DNA of 64,000 bases from Cryobacterium gelidum (GTDB lineage Bacteria > Actinomycetota > Actinomycetes > Actinomycetales > Microbacteriaceae), in NCBI RefSeq assembly GCF_004403985.1, contig NZ_SOHL01000008.1, positions 186,001-250,000 of the forward strand, written 5' to 3'. The position numbers and the translations under genes are program-made. Below are positions 62,995 through 64,000 of the stretch, piece by piece. The first letter of the stretch is position 1; every line of letters starts with the position of its first letter. Below the pieces are notes generated by a model that saw nothing but the letters and a program-made list of their open reading frames with translations, had not been told where the DNA came from and ran no database searches.

Positions 62995-63132
62995 GTGGCC
63001 TTGACCGCGGAGAATGGATACTGTCACCGAGCTTGGTTCAAGGGCCTGAACCCACAGCTCGATGATGCTTCACCGGCCGAGGCGTTCTCGGATGGGCGGT
63101 CCAAAGATGTGATGGCGGCGGCTCGCGCTTAG
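62995..63132 (+). pseudogene. C-terminal fragment of an Xre/MbcA/ParS-type antitoxin
   Basis: Forty-five codons: ENGYCHRAWFKGLNPQLDDA, then SPAEAFSDGRSKDVMAAARA. The WFxGxNPxLxxxxPxExxxxGR pattern is the end of MbcA/ParS toxin-binding domains. The N-terminus is missing and the GTG at 62995 is not supported by a ribosome site. It abuts the IS fragment, which probably destroyed the module. Confidence 0.5.
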
Positions 63133-63211
63133 GTCGACGCACGCCAACGACTCGTTTCTAGCCGGAAGCCCGGTGGCCGTTCTGTGTACTCGGGCGGGAG
63201 TCGAGTAGGGC

Positions 63212-63625
63212 ATGGCTCGTGCTGGGATTGTTCTCCCTGACGTATACGCCGCGTTTCTTGGCGGGCTGAAACGAAGGGCCCGGGACGCTCAAGGACATGC
63301 GCAACTCGCCGTGCTGGTCGGCGATGCTGAGATGACGGTTCGACACCTCACCTACGACCTCCACCGAGATATTTCGGCAGAGCTCCTCGAGGAGGCCATC
63401 GGCCTACATCAAGAGGATGCTCCACGAATTGCCTTCCAGATTCATGCACCCCTGGCCGCACTGAGACTGAAGCCTTTCAACTTCGCTTCACGCGACGATA
63501 TTGAGCGATATCTCGCCGGAACGCGAACTGACACCGACAGGTCGCGCGCTTTCCATTTGATCACCAAATCTTCAGACAACGCGCTTCTCACACTGGACGA
63601 ACTGATGACGTCACTCTCCCTCTGA
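63212..63625 (+). CDS. Hypothetical protein
   Basis: A 137-aa ORF: MARAGIVLPDVYAAFLGGLK, AVLVGDAEMTVRHLTYDLHR, EEAIGLHQEDAPRIAFQIHA and YLAGTRTDTDRSRAFHLIT. Natural composition, but no recognised family. Weak upstream AGTAGGGC. It follows the antitoxin remnant and could be a partner or unrelated. Confidence 0.5.
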   Translation: MARAGIVLPDVYAAFLGGLKRRARDAQGHAQLAVLVGDAEMTVRHLTYDLHRDISAELLEEAIGLHQEDAPRIAFQIHAPLAALRLKPFNFASRDDIERYLAGTRTDTDRSRAFHLITKSSDNALLTLDELMTSLSL

Positions 63626-64000
63626 GCGTTCCCCTTGTGGTGGGGCCTGTAGCTGACGGCGAGTTTGCTTTTGACGCGGAGCAGGTGGTCGGGGACAAGT
63701 ACAACTCTCTGCATCTTGGGGCAGTTGAGCTATTTGCCGGGTGGCTCCGGACGATTCTTCAGGGCCCTCAACTGATGTATCAGTACGAATTGAAACGCCA
63801 TCAATATCACTGCACAGATCCCCAGCCCTCCAAAGACAGAGTAAAAGAGAGCTGCGTCATATCGCCCTGTGACAATGCGGCTCGCAAGAAGGCGAAGCGT
63901 CTGCTAAAAAATCACGCAGAACGAGTCTTCGGCGCCGTTCAGACCATAAAAATGGCGAGAGCCAAATTATGCGGGTTGCACGGGCCGTAGCGAAGCTAGC
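63626..64000. other. Window end, no confident gene
   Basis: A plus-strand frame at 63637-63990 (117 codons) begins VADGEFAFDAEQVVGDKY and then becomes rich in Lys, Arg and Cys. It lacks a good start and family features, so I do not call it. Lower GC than the backbone. Confidence 0.4.

Noticed and set aside
63637-63990. 117-codon plus-strand frame at the window end
   Set aside because: Composition shifts to Lys/Arg/Cys in the second half, no start signal, no family; not called as a gene.

Overview
The window is a GC-rich actinobacterial chromosome segment, most likely from a Microbacteriaceae species (Cryobacterium, Salinibacterium or Leifsonia-like). The signs are a mycothiol-conjugate amidase (Mca), frequent GTG starts, actinobacterial families such as DUF501, DUF4245, DUF4307, DUF6153, DUF6264 and DUF6510, and a recurring GCATCCG(C/T) word. 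The lineage is inferred from gene content; no alignment was run.

Layout. Positions 1-5464 hold a compact core block: enolase, an FtsB/DivIC-type division protein, DUF501, a membrane-anchored subtilisin and an NDH-2 dehydrogenase. A tRNA with anticodon TAA (5539-5615) opens a small, AT-richer accessory island of about 4.2 kb. It ends near 9830 with a degenerate copy of the tRNA 3' end. The island carries a MOSC relic, an acetyltransferase, a three-gene cassette (75-aa peptide, SdpA-like protein, HTTM membrane protein) and a broken nucleotidyltransferase/HEPN toxin-antitoxin pair. From 9940 to about 15050 lie a PAP2 relic, a two-component system and an extracytoplasmic set (M23 peptidase, lipoprotein, DUF305, DUF6153) that looks like envelope or metal homeostasis.

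Positions 15175-49359 are mostly backbone: Ppx/GppA, a 765-aa membrane protein, a GH1-family protein without its nucleophile, an ABC-2 exporter, LemA/HtpX, a sulfite-oxidase-like redox operon, YcaQ-like, threonine deaminase, GreA, Mca, UppS, PhoH, fumarase, carbonic anhydrase, exonuclease VII (XseAB), IspH, aldolase, GlpX, RmuC and YchF. Enolase, aldolase, GlpX and fumarase supply central carbon metabolism, and UppS and IspH supply isoprenoid and cell-wall precursors.

From 49360 to the end the sequence turns into a patchwork of orphan genes and debris. It includes a lipoprotein, a protein with an expanded (Ile-Gly)n run encoded by a hexanucleotide repeat, an EcsC-like protein, a potassium channel, a HAD phosphatase, a KAP-family NTPase, an XRE regulator/metallophosphoesterase pair behind an inverted-repeat operator, and a secreted choice-of-anchor-L protein with a structured leader. 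IS and antitoxin fragments follow. The best candidates for something undescribed are the peptide/SdpA-like/HTTM cassette in the tRNA island, the catalytically dead GH1 and the XRE-phosphoesterase module.
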